Source of the DNA: Sordaria brevicollis
Taxonomy: Eukaryota; Ascomycota; Sordariomycetes; Sordariales; Sordariaceae
DNA length: 64,000 nucleotides
Direction: 5' to 3'
Assembly (NCBI GenBank): GCA_033439795.1
Contig: JAUTDP010000014.1
Span: 806,001-870,000 of the forward strand
Shown: positions 61,087 to 64,000 of the stretch, piece after piece
Numbering within the stretch: the stretch's first letter is position 1
Layout: each line of letters opens with the position of its first letter
The notes under the pieces: generated by a model
The model's database searches: none
What the model was told of the DNA's origin: nothing
Seen by the model: the letters and a program-made list of their open reading frames with translations, nothing else
Program-made: the position numbers and the translations under genes

Positions 61087-64000
61087 TTTCGTAGTGTTTT
61101 TGGGTTTGAGGTGAAGTTCTGGCTTCGTCAAGTAGGCAAGTGCTTCAAGTGCTGAGGTAATTGAAATCCGTAGTCTTGTTTGGGCTTGAATAGTCTTTGT
61201 AAGTCTCTTGGATGGTGGATGTTCGATGGTGATGGTGATGATGGTAATGAGAATGAGGACAGGAACAAGCAGAAGGCAGGTCTATATATGCCTTTCCGGC
61301 CGACGTAGCATGAAGCCGGACTCTTGCTCGTTGAACCGATGACGAGGCGGGATTTCGTTGGCGACGGGAAGGATAAAGGAGGCTAGGATAGACCGTGATC
61401 GTTCTCGAATTTTTCGAACGGGAAGCGGCTGGCGGTAAAGGGTACGGAGATGAGAAACCAAGGCGATATAGTGTTGAGGCTCGTCATGGACACAAGGGAC
61501 CATAGGGATCCCTCGTCTGATGGACGGCGTCTTTCCGACGGCGAGACAGAGGCTCGACGGTTTTATGCATTAGAACTGGCGTACAAGAGACAACACAGAG
61601 GTAGAAAAGTCGAACGGCAGGACCGGGATCACCCTCCGGGAAACGGCAACGACATGTCTCCGACAAACGATTCCATGGGGGCCGGCACTGGCCACTGGCC
61701 ACAAACCCACAAGACTCTGAAAGTGGTGACAAAATGGGAGATAGACCGGGCGGATCGAGAGTAACTCGTTTGGTCCTTGGTGAAATCACAACTTTGTGTT
61801 GATGCGGCCCTGCCATTGGGCGGCAGCAATAGCTGAGGTCGGACAAGGTTCTCCGAAGTCTCCATATCGCGTATTGTTGTTGTCTTGCTCCATCGTACTC
61901 AAACACTCGAACGAGAGAAGCAACTCGCAAACCCATGAACCATGGCAGGGCAAGGACCGGGTGGTGAATTGGTTCCTGGGCAGCTTTTTAACGGTTGCAG
62001 CAACTGACAGCGCACATAATAACCAAAAGTAGCTTGTCCAGCTTGGTAGCGTGCCATCTATGCTGTGTAGCGTACTGCAAGGCGAGGCTAGTCTGGTTTA
62101 ACTCTGAGACAAGTGCCGTTTGCGCAGGGCTCGCCATCTTCCGGAGAGTCGCAGGAAATGGAAAAGTCCAGGGCATGTTTCTCCATAACATTTGAAGCCT
62201 GATCATGCAGCTTGTGGCTTGCTGCAGCCGTCCTTTTAACCCTCGGTTGTAGGCTTGTAGCAAATTGTACACTGGCACAGCGCTAGAGTAGCAGAGAGAC
62301 TATACGAAGACTACCCATGAATAGTGTATCGTTCGACCCCAATAGTGGTAGTGGTGGCATCGGCAGCATCACCCACTCTCGGTCCGTTGACTGGCATGAG
62401 GGAGTTGACTAGAGAAAAGGTAAGCAATGCTGTATGTACTGTGCCCGGAGTGAGTATCTTGGAGTTCCACTCATCCCTTTTGTTTTTCTTTGAGTCGGAA
62501 GGTTTGGCCATTTTGCTTGGCTTGGGAGAGATTGGTTTGCAACAACGGGACCACGGGGCAAGGGATGTGAATTGTGACCAGTCAGTAAAATCAGTTGGGA
62601 CGGTAATGATGGATCATTCCTGGCGCGCAAAAGCACAAAGTTTGACCAAGTAGAATAATCTGAGGAGGAAAAAAAGATGGAGTAAAATTGAATGGAGATC
62701 TACTCCCTCTCCCCAAATTCCAGGGCCGATAATCACCCGTAGCGCCCAACGTGCCTGCCATTGAAACGGGCAATCCGCTGCCACCTACCATAACTGCGGT
62801 CATTTCCAGAAGGTCGTCATTGCTTGGCAGAAAAAGAGCCCCACAAAGCACCGTCACAACCTTACAACCACCAGGAAAAAGAAGCCATGACGGGACACTG
62901 ATACGATCTCTCCTTCCCTTCATCTTTCATTCTCTGCCAACAGGAACAGACGATAGCGGCAAGAACATCCATGACATGACACAAGAGATTTATGCCCGAA
63001 ATCGGTGCTACCTACGTGTCGGGTTGAGCCTGCCGCCGTACCTCTAAGTTCTATCCTTCCATCGACCGCGGCTCGTCTTTTCCCACCTGCCATGATATAT
63101 TATTCTCCTAGGTATGAGAGGGTCAAAAGGTCCAACCGACGTCAGTCAACACTTGAAACTTCACAGCCACCGTTATCGTCATCCACCACAATCCCAACCT
63201 CATACCGCTCATCGTTGTCCGTCATCTCAGAATCAACGCAATATGGCTCCTGGAAGCTGACCTCCCTCTCCCGCCGTTTACATTGCCAGTTGCTCACGAT
63301 GCGCCCATCTTCCATGATCCCACACGCTCACAATGACCCCATGCCCGTCCTGGGTTCAATTCCCGAGCAGACGGTCGACGTCCAACGCCATAGTCGACGC
63401 TGATTCGTCCGTCATCGTGAACGTCTGCACATCCCGCATCAACGATCAAACCACTAGAACCACTCAGCCAACGGGGCAAGCTAAGCTTCTTTTGCCAGGA
63501 TCCCCGAGATAGATACTGGCCAACGAGAAAGGGATGACTTCTTTGCCATACTCGCCAACGTCCTCTTTCCCACTTAACCATCATTGACCCAAGCGAGACA
63601 GGAAGTCAGCAGACAAGCTGAGACTTCTAGTGGAACAAGCCAAGTCCACTTGGTTCAAGCTGGACATATACCGAACCCATCGTCCATTCACCCTTGACCA
63701 AAACGACCTCGGCCGGACCATGATCTCCAGGCTGGGGAGCCTCATGCTAGTCAAGTCATACATCGTCGAGTCGTTCTTTTACACATCAGCTCGACCCCGC
63801 ACTTTCAACCACCGATATAGCCCCTTGATCTGCTCCTCGACATCATTCTAATTGTCGTGTTTACACAAAGTGGTCCACGAAACAACTAATATCATGCCCA
63901 TAGGACACCATTGCTGGCCCCTTCTCCACACTCGAGGCGCGATTGCAATATGCTATCTCGACATCACCCTTGATCCGAATCCTTCGTTGGCGTTTGTCAA
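61087..64000. other. Right-edge interval without a supported gene
   Basis: About 2.9 kb. The left part holds the promoter of the Cys-rich gene. Frames at 61484-61936 (minus, 150 codons) and 63005-63403 (plus, 132 codons) have no convincing features. The C/A-rich sequence near 63600-64000 resembles a leader or an upstream exon of a gene beyond the edge, but I cannot place a start. Confidence 0.45.
61283..61290 (-). promoter_or_regulatory. TATA-like box upstream of the 68-aa Cys-rich gene
   Basis: On the minus strand the string CATATATAGA lies about 200 bp before the start codon, a plausible distance given fungal leader lengths. No transcript start is known. Confidence 0.4.

Noticed and set aside
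63345..63375. B-box-like GGGTTCAATTCCCG
   Set aside because: No A box or cloverleaf upstream, and the T stem has a mismatch at its base.

Overview
The window looks like euchromatic DNA from a filamentous ascomycete of the Sordariales, most likely Neurospora or a close relative. The genes have short introns (46-192 nt) with GTRNGT-type donors and, in several, CTRAC-like branch sites. The conserved genes favour C at third codon positions. Recognisable proteins include a RAC GTPase, a KREV-1/Rap-type GTPase, a CFEM cell-surface protein, a Zn2Cys6 factor and a fungal CENP-T. Intergenic regions are long (up to about 10 kb) and not AT-rich, so there is no sign of extensive RIP or of intact transposons. 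The species call is an inference.

Layout. 0-5 kb: the last 97 codons of an unknown + strand gene; a Nop6-like RRM/RGG ribosome-assembly protein (+); rac (-). 7.6-10.9 kb: the kinetochore histone-fold protein CENP-T (+) and the cytochrome oxidase assembly factor SHY1/SURF1 (-), ending 79 bp apart tail to tail. 11.8-14.7 kb: a 205-aa unknown (+) and a 523-aa secreted or membrane protein with Asp/His/Lys-rich tracts (-). 16.2-19.5 kb: a 1,076-aa type II membrane protein with an EGF-like module and a long Gly-Ser linker (-). 19.5-29.6 kb: no supported gene; one pure 61-T run. 29.6-35.5 kb: krev-1 (+, eight exons), a PQ-loop membrane protein (-) and the ribosome-assembly protein CMS1 (+). 36.2-38.6 kb: a CFEM protein with a very large Gly-Asn repeat and a GPI-type tail (+). 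38.6-47.2 kb: no supported gene. 47.2-50.6 kb: a 1,114-aa Ser-rich protein with an N-myristoylation-type start (+). 51.4-52.8 kb: tRNA-Ile(AAU) with a 25-nt intron and a 97-aa cupin (+). 53.1-57.4 kb: a 1,319-aa transcription factor with C2H2 and Zn2Cys6 DNA-binding motifs (-). 60.7-61.1 kb: a 68-aa Cys-rich protein (-). The rest to 64 kb shows no gene I can defend.

There is no operon or biosynthetic cluster; these are independent genes. Loose themes are ribosome biogenesis (Nop6-like, CMS1), small GTPases of polarity (rac, krev-1) and surface proteins (EGF protein, CFEM protein, 523-aa protein). I did not find a clearly new multi-gene system. The most unusual items are the repeat-dominated surface proteins, the two very long gene-free intervals, the frame-shifted open frame behind the PQ-loop gene, and the small uncharacterised Cys-rich protein. 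Exon boundaries were placed by hand from splice consensus, reading frame and family conservation.
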